NCBI RefSeq assembly: GCF_000226115.1
Contig: NC_016462.1
Coordinates: 1,364,001-1,428,000 of the forward strand
Direction: 5' to 3'
Source of the DNA: Thermothielavioides terrestris NRRL 8126
Taxonomy: Eukaryota; Ascomycota; Sordariomycetes; Sordariales; Chaetomiaceae
Length of the DNA stretch: 64,000 nt
A program made the translations under genes and the position numbers. This document shows positions 43,378 through 54,006 of the stretch, piece by piece. Position 1 is the stretch's first letter, and the number at the start of each line of letters is the position of its first letter. A model generated the notes under the pieces. It had not been told where the DNA came from and made no database searches. It saw only the letters and a list, made by a program, of their open reading frames with translations.

Positions 43378-44108
43378 TCATGAGGCCCCCGTCGGCTCGA
43401 CCGGCTTGGTGTAGGTGACCTTCTCGACAGCCACGTTCTCCGTCCCGTTCTCTCCTTTCCTTAGCTGGTAGACATATAACGTCAAAGAGATTCCTTGTAC
43501 CTGTAACCCAGCCCGGCTGGTTAGCAATCAGCTCCCAAGGCAACAAATTTATATAAGTCCAGTCACCCAGCATACTCCCCCCCAAAATCACTTACATCCA
43601 TCAAGCAGAAGCTCGGCACCACCTCCCCGCGCTCGTCCTGCCCCCTCCCTGAGCCGGCATCACCCACCCAGTCAGCCGCGGTGAACGCGCCGGTGGCGCT
43701 GCCGGGATTGACGAAGAACTTGTCCATGTACTCGAAGCACTCGAAGCGGTGGGTGCCGCCGCTCCAGCACAGCACGTCGACGTCGAGGCGGTTGGCCTCG
43801 GCCAGCAGCACGTCGGGCTCGTCGCTGACGAGGGTGAAGCCCTCGAGGAAGCCGACGCGCACGGCGCCGTGCGTGACCACCTGCGTCAGCGGCAGGGCCG
43901 TCGCCTCGACGTCCATGCGCCCGCGCACCAGCTTCAGGTCCGGCGCGATGCCGCGCAGGTACTCGTACGTCGCGCGGTCCGTCAGGTTGCCCAGGCACAG
44001 CGTCTGCGCGATCTTGCCCGGCGACAGCAGCTTCTTGAACTTGGCGGGGATGTCGGGCGCCCGGTCGGGTATGTGCAGGTCGCCGATCACGAGGATTAGG
44101 AAGGCCAT
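43378..44108 (-). CDS. VPS29: Retromer subunit Vps29
   Basis: Vps29 is the phosphoesterase-fold scaffold of retromer, which returns receptors from endosomes to the Golgi. Exons 44108-43596 and 43500-43378 give 211 residues; the intron has donor GTAAGT, acceptor CAG and phase 0, joining FCLMD|VQGISLTLYVYQLRKG. Marks: MAFLILVIGDLHIPDRA, KIAQTLCLGNLTDRATYEYL, and FVNPGSATGAF. Metal-site residues are only partly kept: DLH and GN are present, but the usual GD, HGH and SGHTH positions read GRMD, HGAV and SGGTH, in keeping with a protein scaffold rather than an enzyme. A 15-residue Gly/Asp insert (DWVGDAGSGRGQDER) lies before the last strand. Confidence 0.95.
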
Positions 44109-45738
44109 CGTGTGGGCGGTGGTGGTGGGCTGGGCGGGGGGATTTGTTTCGCGGGGAGGATGCGGCGGGCGACCACCCGACTGTATATACGGGGATTGGG
44201 CGGGAGAACCAAGGAGATTCGTGAAGAAGCCCTGCGATTGCGCTGCTGATTGGGGCAGACAGCCGAGGCAGCGAATGTGGCTGCTACCGCAATGAGCTAT
44301 AAGTTGGCTGTTACGGTGAGCTGCTGTCTGGAGACGCCGAGCTGGGGTTCACCATGACGAACGGTGCCAGTGTCAGGATGGAGCTCTTGGCTCACCGAGG
44401 GCAGCTGCCACTCTCCCCACCGAGAGTTCCAGTACGGGGTTAGGGTTATTAGTGCCCCTGCCGACCATGCCCGGGAGTTGGCCGGGGAGTTGGCCGCCTG
44501 AGTACGGCGCACTTAACTGCTGGCAGTTAATATTCGCAAGACATACCTATGCATCATGGCCGGAGCAAGGCTTTGTACTCTAGGCTGTCAAGCACACAAG
44601 CAAGATGACCGCCTACGCATTCCATATGTCGCGTTACCGCAGACCTCAGGACTCCTTCGTACCAGCTTGCGTAAACCAGGAGGTCTGCTGAAAGGGTACC
44701 ATGTAATTTACATCCCGGCACCCTCCACTCGGGCCTACATCGGCATCTTGTCAGCATGGTTGCGATGGGGCCTGGGCACTGGAAGTCAAGGAGGGCATCT
44801 TCTCCGTCGTGTACACTAGTTCGCCTGATTCAGGTCTTTGCTGGCGCTGGCTGCTCTCTACGTCCACGGAATACAGTGTAAGATTTAATGCAGAGTTCCG
44901 CAATCGTGACCGTGTCACTTCCAGTCTCGTCAGGACTGTACATACAAATTGGTTTCTTCAGCGGAGCGAGCAGCAAGCTTTCGAGCTGAGGCCGGGGTCG
45001 CTGCGGGGCATTCAGCGACCCCCGCCTCCGACTGGCTGGGTCCGGCGACGGGTTCCGCTGCTTCAGCCGGGCCGGCCAGCCCGACTCGGCTTCGCCTACA
45101 AGAAATATGTTCCTGGGGTCCGGTTAATTGAGAACTGCCGTCGTGTAAAAGCCATCTTAACTCCGCTGGATTCAGTCAGCAACGGGCCCGCCGCAATTGG
45201 GGTCCGTTTTTCGGACCTTCCCATCTTGTTGACCCCACTGCCGGCCGCCTGCTAGTTACTTAACTCCGCTCCGACTCCGATACCGTAGCCAGCCAACCTG
45301 CTGGTTCAATTCCCGGTCCTTGGTGTTCGACGTTGTTGTTGGATTGATTTGACAGCTGCAATTGCTTCGCACAAGTAAACCAGCTGCCTCAGATTTGGTG
45401 GCTTACCGCTTGTATTTGCTGGAGGAAAGTGCTACTGCCGTCTGCAGCCGAAGGCCGCCTACACGTGGAGTGCGGGGCCGAATTGCTCCTCCATGGTGCT
45501 ACCCGAGGTACAGGTCTCCAGGACGGCGTTCAGACGATTACCATTACTGGGACCGGCCTCGATGCCCCGCCAGAACCCGCCGGACACTCACCCCGCCCGG
45601 CTCTCGCTCATTTCTAGGCACCTCGCTCCAGTGTATCCGATCAACACGCCGTACACCGTCGAGCGCCTCCCGGACACCATTGACACGTCGCTTCTCCCGA
45701 AAACGCAGTCGCGCAGCTTCTCCGCGTCGCCCAGCAAG
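44109..45738. other. 1.6 kb divergent region VPS29/AGX1
   Basis: No separate gene is supported. It contains a short TTAGGG-like tract (GGGGTTAGGGTTATT, 44436-44450). From 45493 the frame of the aminotransferase is already open, with ATGs at 45493 and 45562 that could add a leader (see AGX1). Confidence 0.45.
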
Positions 45739-47101
45739 ATGACGTCGCAACCCCCGCACCCGACGCTCCTGATCCCGGGGCCCATCGAGTTTGACGATGC
45801 GGTGCTGCAGTCCATGTCTCACTACAGGTGCGGCCCACGCTCCCCGACGGCCACTGTGGCGCTTTCAAGCTTGCGCCAACCTCGGGAGCTAACGTCAACA
45901 TCGCCGCCATCTACAGTGAGAGCCATGTTGGCGCCGGCTTCGTCGCAACCTTCGGCGAGACGCTGTTCATGCTGCGCAAGCTGTTCCAGACCTCCGACCC
46001 CGCGGCCCAGCCCTTCGTTCTCTCCGGTTCGGGCACCCTCGGCTGGGATCTCGTGGCGGCCAACTTGATCGAGCCCGGCGAGGACGTGCTGGTCCTCGGC
46101 ACCGGCTACTTCAGCGACGGCTTTGCCGACTGCCTGCGCGTCTACGGCGCCAACGTGACGGAGCTCAAGGCACCCGTCGGCACCAAGCCGCAGCTCCCCG
46201 AGATCGAGAAGGCGCTGTCCGAGAAGCGATACAAGGCCATCACCGTCACCCACGTCGACACGTCTACCGGAGTCCTGAGCGAGCTCCAGCACCTGTCTGC
46301 CCTCGTCCACAGGGTCTCGCCCGACACCCTCATCATTGTCGACGGTGTGTGCAGCGTGGCGTGCGAGGAGATCGCCTTTGATGCCTGGGGTCTGGACGGC
46401 GTCGTTACGGCCAGCCAGAAGGCCATCGGCTGCCCTGCCGGCCTCTCCATCTCCATGTTCAGCGGCCGGGCCATGGAGGCGGTGAAGAACCGGAAGACGC
46501 CTCCTGCGGCCTACTTCGCTTCCATGAGGAACTGGACACCAAGTAAGCTTCCTTCCGGGCTGCGCTTCGACCTCCACGGCGCTGACCCAGAGAGATAGTC
46601 ATGCAAAACTACGAGGCCAAGAAGCCGTCGTACTTCGCCACCCCCTCGCCTCAGCTCATCCATGCGCTGCACACCGCGCTGAGCCAGATCCTGTCGAAGC
46701 CCCTGGCTGACCGGTTTGCCGGCCACAAGGCAACGTCGGACAAGGTCAAGAAGGCAATCGCCGATCTCGGCCTGAAGCAGGTTGCCGCCAATCCCGACGA
46801 GCAGGCCCACGGGATGACAGCCATATATCTCCCCGAGGGTGTCAAGGGCGCCGACCTCCTGCCCATCCTCGCCAAGAAGGGCGTCGTGTTCGCCGGCGGC
46901 ATCCACAAGGAGATTGCCACCAAGTACATCCGGTTTGGCCACATGGGCGTCAGTGCGGTAGGCACTCTCCGCTACTCGGTTTGTTTGTATTGGGAACTTG
47001 CACTAACATGTGTGCAGCTCGACCCGAAGAGGACGGATATTGACCACGCCATAAAGGCACTGGAGGAGGGCTTAGCCGAGTGCGGATACAAGAAGGAGTA
47101 G
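45739..47101 (+). CDS. AGX1: Alanine:glyoxylate aminotransferase
   Basis: A class V PLP aminotransferase making glycine from glyoxylate and alanine. Exons: 45739-45827, 45917-46543, 46599-46957 and 47019-47101; donors GTGCGG, GTAAGC and GTAGGC with AG acceptors, all in frame. From MTSQPPHPTLLIPGPIEF the product is 385 residues, the same as yeast Agx1. Marks: SMSHYSESHVGAGFVATFGE, GSGTLGWDLVAANL, DGVCSVACEEIAFDAWGLD, PLP lysine in TASQKAIGCPAG (Lys198), and KYIRFGHMGVSA. No PTS1 is seen (ends KKE). The frame is open upstream: ATG 45562 adds 59 residues ending SRSFSASPSKM, which looks like a mitochondrial presequence with cleavage-type RSFSAS. Confidence 0.93.
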
Positions 47102-48177
47102 TACATAGAGTGTACAATAAGCTGAGGAGAGGCCTACACTGGCGTGCATACCTAGAGGTAGTATAGTATACCTAGACAAGGGTAGCCGATCTCCGGGAGG
47201 AGGTCAAGGGCGAGCCCGCCTCCACCGGCCTTCAGGTCCTCCTCGTCGCCACGCTCGGCATCGTCCCCGAGGGCCTGAACAACGAGTTGTGCGCCAGCTA
47301 CACGGTCATCATCGACCCCGCCTGGGCCGAGACGGCGCACAACCAGCGTCGACCGGGACGGCCAGCTCTTCTCATCCCGCGCCTCTACATGCGAGTTGGG
47401 CTCTGAAGTCCCCCGCCCAGCGCTCCCTCCTCCTTCTTCCCAAGCGAATCACACAGTCGAGGGCGAGACCGCAATGAAAGAAATCCACCCTCGCCATTTT
47501 CGACCTTCCTGCCCGAGTTCTGTCCATCCATTCCTGCGCCTTCTCTCCACCGCCATACGAGCCAGCTGCTGCTATCGGGCTCGTGTATGTGCATGCGTAC
47601 AAAGAGCGCTCGCGCCTGTTCCTGTGTTGCCTTGGTGAAAGCTAGTCGGCCTCCCGGCGGTCTTTATTATCAACAGTCGGCCTCGTGGTCAAGCATCCAG
47701 TACAGGACGGCGATGGTTCTCTGCTTTGCAGAAGCTGAGGGGTGCGCTGTGCTCGATTTATCCCCAGATTGATTGATTGGTGCTCTGCCCCGTGGTCTAT
47801 ATGTTCTGTCTGGTTTCCGAGGACGTTCTTATGGGCTGGTTTGCACGACCAAAGCACAAATGCTCTCTGGTTCGACACCCTCCGGCGAGTGATGCCCGAT
47901 TGACAGCGACCGGCCACCTACAGTGTAGGTAATGTAACTCTGTAAGGCATTGCAGTCCTCAACACCACTCTTTAACCAAACTTCTTTACTAGAGAGTGCG
48001 TTTATTGTTCCGCTGGGACCGCGCATGCCTCTCTAACCGTGTACGATACTTCCTTCGCTGCCAACGCCGATCTCAACAACCACGCCCATCCCATCATCCG
48101 GCCCGTCCATAGTAGACGTATCTTGATATACCACAAACACCCTCAAGAAGAACAAAAAAAAAAAAAAAATAAAAACC
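47102..48177. other. Convergent spacer AGX1/HUL4
   Basis: A 1.1 kb gap. It carries the SNF2 helicase relic (47182-47406) and, next to the HUL4 stop, a run of 17 A on the + strand near 48153 that is a T-run in the HUL4 3' UTR. Nothing else is recognised. Confidence 0.5.
47182..47406 (+). pseudogene. Relic of an SNF2-type helicase C-terminal domain
   Basis: A 74-codon open stretch without a start reads LQVLLVATLGIVPEGLNN, then SYTVIIDPAWAETAHNQ, close to motif V of SNF2 helicases (resembling a typical VLLVS...GLNL...VFLDPWW...Q). Just after, the expected RVDRxGQL motif VI appears in another frame (VDRDGQLF at about 47348-47371), so a frameshift separates them. Upstream helicase sequence is absent. 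I read this as a degraded insertion or gene remnant. It could be a chance similarity of a short region. Confidence 0.45.
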
Positions 48178-51100
48178 TTACTTCAGCCCAAACCCCTCAC
48201 TCTCCTCCACAGCCCGCCAGAGCATCGCCTCGAACCGCTCCCTGTCCTTACACCGCCACAGGCCGAGCGAGTTGAAACACGTGCGCGCGGTGGGGAAGCG
48301 GCCGCAGTCGTCGCCGAGGCAGACGAGGCGGACGCGCAGCGAGGCGGCGCCCATGGCCGGCACGCGGTCGCTGCCCGTGACGAAGGCGAGCAGGCGGCGC
48401 TGGGCGGGCGGCGGGGCGCGCGCGAGCGCGTCCCAGAACCAGCGCACCGTCGGCTCGTCCTCGGCCGGGTCGCGCGGGGCAGCGCGGTCTGCTCGGCTCT
48501 GGTTTGCGTTGCTACTCCCGCCGCCGCCGATCGCGCTGCTACTGCTGCTGCTGCTGCTGCTGTTATTGTGGTGGTGGTTGCTGCTGTTATTGCAGTCCCA
48601 CCCGTCGTACTGCGCGCCGGCCCGCAGCGCATCGACGTCGAGCGGCTGGTCCGCGTAGCCGGACGAGCCGCGCACGAGCAGGTCGATCTCCTCCGGGCGG
48701 AAGAGCGACAGCGCGCCGCCGCCGCAGACGGTGAAGAAGCCGCGCTTGAAGGGCTCGAACTGGCGCGCGACGGACGTGTCGAGCGCGTGGCGCACGTAGG
48801 CGTCGACGTACTCGCGGCGGTTGGCGTTGGTGACGGGCCGGTTCTCGCCGCCCGGGCAGAGGGCGACGCGCTCGACGACGCCATAGCGCTGCGTGTCGAT
48901 GGCGAAGTCGAGCGCGAAGGTCGACTCGACGTCGCCCTCGAAGGCGAGCAGCTGGCGGAGCCCGTGGGCGAGGCGCGGCCGGTACTCGGCGAGGTCGTCG
49001 AGCGTGTACGTCATCTGCTGGCGGGGCTGGGGGCTCGGCGTCGAGGGGGCCGGGGCGGCAAGTAGGAGCTTGCGGAAGGCGAAGGGCGGGAGGGCGATGT
49101 CCAGGATGGTGGAGTTGTAGATGGCGAGGCCGAGCACGACGCCGACGAGGAAGAATTGCTCCGACGGCTCGAGCGAGTTGGGATTGAAGTAGCAGTAATG
49201 CGAGTCTTCGTCGTAAAGGAACATGCCTGGGGACAGAGGTCAGCAACCGCTCGTCCGACAACGATGGCCCAAGGGAAGGGGAGGGGAGAGGAACGTACCG
49301 TGATCAGGGTTGAACACCTCCCTGACGAGAAGGAGGAACCACTCCTTCCTGAGCCCCCCGGCATCGACCCCCTCTTCGCCCTGGAAATTGATCTTGAGCC
49401 CCTTCTTGATTTCCTCCCCTCCGCTCCCAATCACCTCGCTGACAGCCTTCAGGCTATCCTCAACCAGACACTCGCGGCGGATGTTCAGGACCAGAAACTG
49501 CTGGACGGCCCGGTTCGTCATGATGCTGTCAAAGAAGGCGTCGCGGGCCTTGTGCTCCATCTGCCGCCTCGCATCGTGCTCTAATATCCGGATCTTGGCT
49601 CCGATGCTCAGAAGGAACGGGTGCTGGCAGAACGAGAACCTGCCTTGGCCCCGCTCCCAGGTCTCGAAATCGGCGACAAGATCCGACTCGTCCAGGAGCG
49701 TCATGTAGAAGTCGCTCGTTGCAAGGATCTGGCCCGGTGCCCGCACGAAATCTCGGTCCTTGTTGCCGGCGGCGTTTGGACGGTTGGTGAGTCCCCGGCG
49801 TGCGTGGCCCATGTTGTTCGCTGCGAACAAGAACCCGAGAACTTGGGCTGCAGCCTTGATCTGCCAGTCCTCCTGGTAGACGACCGGCTTCTTCTCCTGC
49901 TGTTGCTTCTTGCTTGAGCGTTGTGTGTGGCCTAATGCGGCGTGGAGCGACGCCGAAGACTGGCCGTCCGCCATGCTCGGGACCAGGCCAGCCATGTAAT
50001 CGATTCGGGCCTCGTACTTTTTCTCGTTCTGGCGGAGGAGACGGTAGGCCAGGAATCCAGCCACCAAGTCCTTTGTCTGCACGAACCGGGACTCGGGATA
50101 CCTGGCGAACCAGGCAACGAGGTGGTTGTGACACTCGGGAGGGGCGTTTGACAGGAGTCCTATGATGCGTTTGATGATGGCCGAATGTCGCCCTGATGCA
50201 GGCCCTGAGCTTTGAGGGGAGACACCGTTCGGTGTCGGAAGAGCGCTGTGTGGGCGTGGAAACCTGCCTGCGTACGGCTTGTATGAGGCGTGTAAAAGGG
50301 GGTTCGCGGCAATGAGAAGCAGGAACCGGAGTTCCTGGGGTTCGGTGATGCGGCGTCCTGGCCGTTTGAGAATGGTCTCGCAAGCCTTCAGCAGTGCTTT
50401 CTGGACGTGTTCCTGCCCGATGAGAATTTGGGCCTCGATATCCTGCAACACAGAAGGAGAGACCGCGAGACCAGGATCTTCAGCTATCAAACTGTCGTAC
50501 ATATCGGACCATGGCCGACCTGCCTCGATGGCGGTCGAGTACCACTCCTCCAGAGCCGCCCAGTCAATATGTGGACTCCTGGAACTGACAGTCGACGGGC
50601 CGTTCTGGCTCCTGTTGGATGCCGTTTTGGCAGGGGCCGCTTCCTCCCAGCCCGCCCACCAGCTGCCGTTTTCGGCAACGTCTCCAAGGAGCAGAAGTTT
50701 CGGATCGAGATCGGGAACCAAGTAGCTTGCGGGCTGGGGCTCTCTTCGGGGCTCCCCAGGCCCGGAAGGGCGGCGTGGCCTGGTTTCCGCGCCGAGTCTG
50801 GCAGGAGGATGACCTCGAGGGGTCAAAAAGGAGGAATTGAGACAGTGAAACGAAGTGAAACACGCGACAATATAATCTTCCAGCGGCCTGAATATCTGCT
50901 TTGGCTCGACTTGCGGGCTCAGTGACGGGGGGTAGTCCGGTGGCCTGCCGAGTGGATGTGGGGAGACGTCAAGATGCCTTGGCTGCCTCTCAGGAGACGC
51001 AGCGAAGTGCGGCGTCGTAGTAGTAGAGCCGGCCCAGCTTGGAGCGCGGCGATGTTGTGCCGCGCCCCTGTGTCCGCCAGGGGCCAGCCATGGCTCGGAA

Positions 51101-52021
51101 GTCGGGGAAATCCTCGGTCGCAGCCTCAGAGGTGTAGTTGCGGACGGCGCTGAGGGGCTGGTTTGGATGCGCGGGCGGTGAGAATAGGCGACGGGAGGCG
51201 CCTTCTCGATCGGCAGACCATCGGAGGTTGGTCTCTTCAGAACGGAAACCAGGAAAGAACGCAGACACCGCTCGGCTAAAGACTTGGTGTAGGTGAGGGA
51301 GATGGCTTTGTCTGCCACGTCGGTCAGCCGTGCGTAACATGGAAAGAAGGGCTTCAGCCTCCCGGACGATGTCCGTACCCTTTGACGTTGCCCGTTCTTC
51401 GGCCACCCCCGCAGCATCAGGAGCGTTCCCGGGCCTGTCAAGGCGATCGACGGGCTGCAGGTCATTGATGGTCACGCAAATGGTGCACTTGAACACCAGC
51501 AAGTCCCGCGGCCAGCGCAACAGCGACCCACACGTCATGCAGCGCCCCGTCGCGAAATCCCTGCTCCCGGCCGAGGAGCCGTTGCGATGGCCGCGCATCG
51601 GCGACGACGGCTTGGCCCCTAGGCTGGGCCGCTCGCCGGCGGACTCGGAGGTGGACTCGTCGTCGGCGGCGACCTTTGGGCTGGATCGCTTCTTCTTGCT
51701 GGAGAAGAGCGAGGGAAACGGATGGCTCACGGAGCGGGTGTGGCGGGGCCGCGGGCGGCTCCGGGGGTGGAGACCTTCGTCGGACGAACTGGAGTCGACC
51801 TGGATCTGGTGGTTCTGCATGGTGTCCCAGACATCGACCTCGGAAACCCGCGAGGTGCTTCGATACCGTTCTGCTGCGGAGCCGGCGCGTACATGTCGCG
51901 GGGTCGACAAGTGCTGGCTCTGCGGTGGAGGCGGAGGCGGTAGCTGCGGCGGCGGCGGCATCGGCGGCGGGACCGGCGAGGCCAGACGGGAAGGGGCCCC
52001 TCTCTCGGGCCACGGAGCCAT
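48178..52021 (-). CDS. HUL4: HECT E3 ubiquitin ligase Hul4
   Basis: Hul4 is a HECT ligase that ubiquitinates misfolded or nuclear substrates. Three exons: 52021-51379, 51311-49299 and 49226-48178, for 1234 residues; donors are GTACGG and GTACGT. Joins: ATSK|DKAISLTYTKSLAERCL and VFNPDHG|MFLYDEDSHYCYF. The N-terminus is Pro-rich and has a C-x2-C...C-x2-C zinc-ribbon-like motif (CMTCGSLLRWPRDLLVFKC, near 160-185) typical of Hul4. The HECT domain fills the last ~380 residues: INFQGEEGVDAGGLRKEW, RPVTNANRREYVDAYV, catalytic cysteine in RTCFNSLGL (Cys1202). A low-complexity Asn/His/Ser/Gly insert from a CTG-type trinucleotide tract lies inside the HECT domain after YDGWD. Confidence 0.93.
48533..48563. 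repeat. CTG trinucleotide microsatellite inside HUL4
   Basis: The + strand reads GCGCTGCTACTGCTGCTGCT and further CTG units; on the coding strand these are AGC/CAG-type codons for a run of nine Ser. The tract creates part of the low-complexity insert in the HECT domain. Confidence 0.85.
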
Positions 52022-54006
52022 GGTCGAGCGAGCGCTTCCAGGTTCCGGGTTGTTGTGGCTTACACTATCCGGCTTGAAGAAGGAGCAGCCTCATCTGTTC
52101 ATTTCTCGACTGTCCATCGTCCACTGCCCACCATCGACCGCCCAGGCAGTGTTGGCTCCTTCCAGGTCGCTCGAGGTCATGCGGCCCTGCCGAAGCTGGC
52201 TCAACCTTTCAAGGCCAGACCACAAGAGACACTCCCTCCGGTGCGACTTGCAACTCGGGAGGCAGGTGGAGTCTCAACACCTGCCCCGTGTGCTGCTGCT
52301 GAGGAGAGGAAGGAAGGCAGACCCGGTCGAAGACCACTCACGTCCTGTCGCCAAGTTCCCGGCCTTTACTAAGCATCGCCCGTGACGATGACGTCGAAGA
52401 CGACACAAGACCAGACAATGGGCGGCCGTAAGTAGTGAACGAATAAGAGAAAAGCTGCGAAACACGACTCTCGCCATCGGGCCAAGCCCGTCCGACGGTT
52501 CAGGGTTCAGGCACCGTGCTTGGGCGCGTGCGCTTGGCCTCCAGTCGGGCCCGGGCCTGGGTGCCCTGGGCTGAACGCAACCCCGGTTGAGAGTTAGCGA
52601 ATGTTGCGAATGTTTGGTAGGCCAGGTCTGAGGGCTGGGGCTAGCTGATTGACGGGAAAGCCGAGACCCTCAATGTCACAGCAGCGAGTTAGTGGAACAC
52701 CAGCGACTCGGGTCCCGACGCAGCGGCGCCCGACTGGGCGCAAGCCGAAAGCAGTCAAGCAATCAAAAATACCTGGCCCGGTACCTTAGGGAGAAGACCG
52801 CATTCGGCACGCGACAGTTTTTGCGTCCAGAAATGATTGCAGCCACGCAACAACAACGCAGCAACAGTCCCAACGACCCGGTTAGTAGCCGACTTGATCG
52901 GCAACAGTAAATACCTAGGCGGGTAACGTTAATTAACACTGCTTCTCATGATACCGTACTCATACACTACACGGAATACAGAACACCGTGCCATGCGGGG
53001 GGCGGCAATACGAGTTTTCTCGTGACATGGGGCCGCCGAATACAATGCGGCAGCAGTTGCGCCTGGATGGGCAGAAAGGATGCGGGGGCAAGACACGACA
53101 CAAGTCCCCTGCGGCAGGTTGTAAGGCACTGTGCTATGTATCCATACTTCGCTGCGGAATCCGCACGCTAGTACCCCTTTACAAGGACGAGGCACACTGT
53201 GCCCGTCAGCCCTCTCTGCCTTCTTGTTTCTAGCTTGGCTTGGCGCTGAAGCCAGCCAGCACTGGACGAGAGACAGCACTGAGAGAGACAGCAGCCGGGC
53301 TACAACTACAAAGATCCAGGTTACCAGTGACTGTGAAAAGCATCTCTCTGAAAGAATGCCAGGCCGTTTGGAGATGTCAGCGGTTGACGACAATGCCGGA
53401 CCCAATGTCTAGATTGGCGGTGCCGGACCAAATGTCTAGATTGGCGGTAAACTCGAGGCCTGTCCCGGTCGCCGACATCAGACATATGTACAGAGACAGA
53501 CACCCCCACCGCGGACAAGAGATCAAGTATCCCTCTTCTATTGGTTGGTATCACTACATACAGAGAGGTCCGTCCGCAATGTAAAGCATGGAGGGACAAA
53601 AAAGGATAAAAAGCGGGGGAAAAGAAGGGGGAAAGAAGGGGAAAAAAGGAGATCGAACAACAGCAACAGCACATTGTTCCTCCCGTACAGCCCAGGCGAC
53701 CAGGCCAAGCAAGCAAGACTTGCCCCAAAGCACCGCTCTTGATGTCGCCGGCCGAATGTCAAAACCAGACGGGAACCTTTTGCTTTTTTTTCCTTGACCA
53801 ACAAAAAAGAGAGGGAGGGAGGAGAGGAGGCAACTGACTGGCCGCCGCCCTTTTCACGGTCACAGTCATGATCATCACAGGCCATACAACTCCCACCCAT
53901 CCCCACTGCCATAGTCGACCCCTTTTACCCCTTCCCCGGTCGCCGTTTCCTCGCCAAGCCCATGGTGCGCCGGCGCGAACTCGCTCCTCAACTCGACCCC
54001 GGTCAG
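52022..54006. other. 2.0 kb intergenic region HUL4/CRM1
   Basis: No gene was recognised. It contains a 27 bp tandem duplication at 53394-53447 and an A/G-rich stretch (53588-53660). It should hold the HUL4 promoter on the left and the CRM1 3' UTR on the right. Confidence 0.45.
53394..53447 (+). repeat. 27 bp intergenic tandem duplication
   Basis: Units 53394-53420 and 53421-53447 both start TGCCGGACC and end TCTAGATTGGCGG, with one base difference (C versus A at unit position 10). Confidence 0.9.

Noticed and set aside
45301..45322. GGTTCAATTCCCGG resembles a tRNA T-arm
   Set aside because: The flanking bases do not form a paired T-stem and no anticodon or acceptor stem fits around it.
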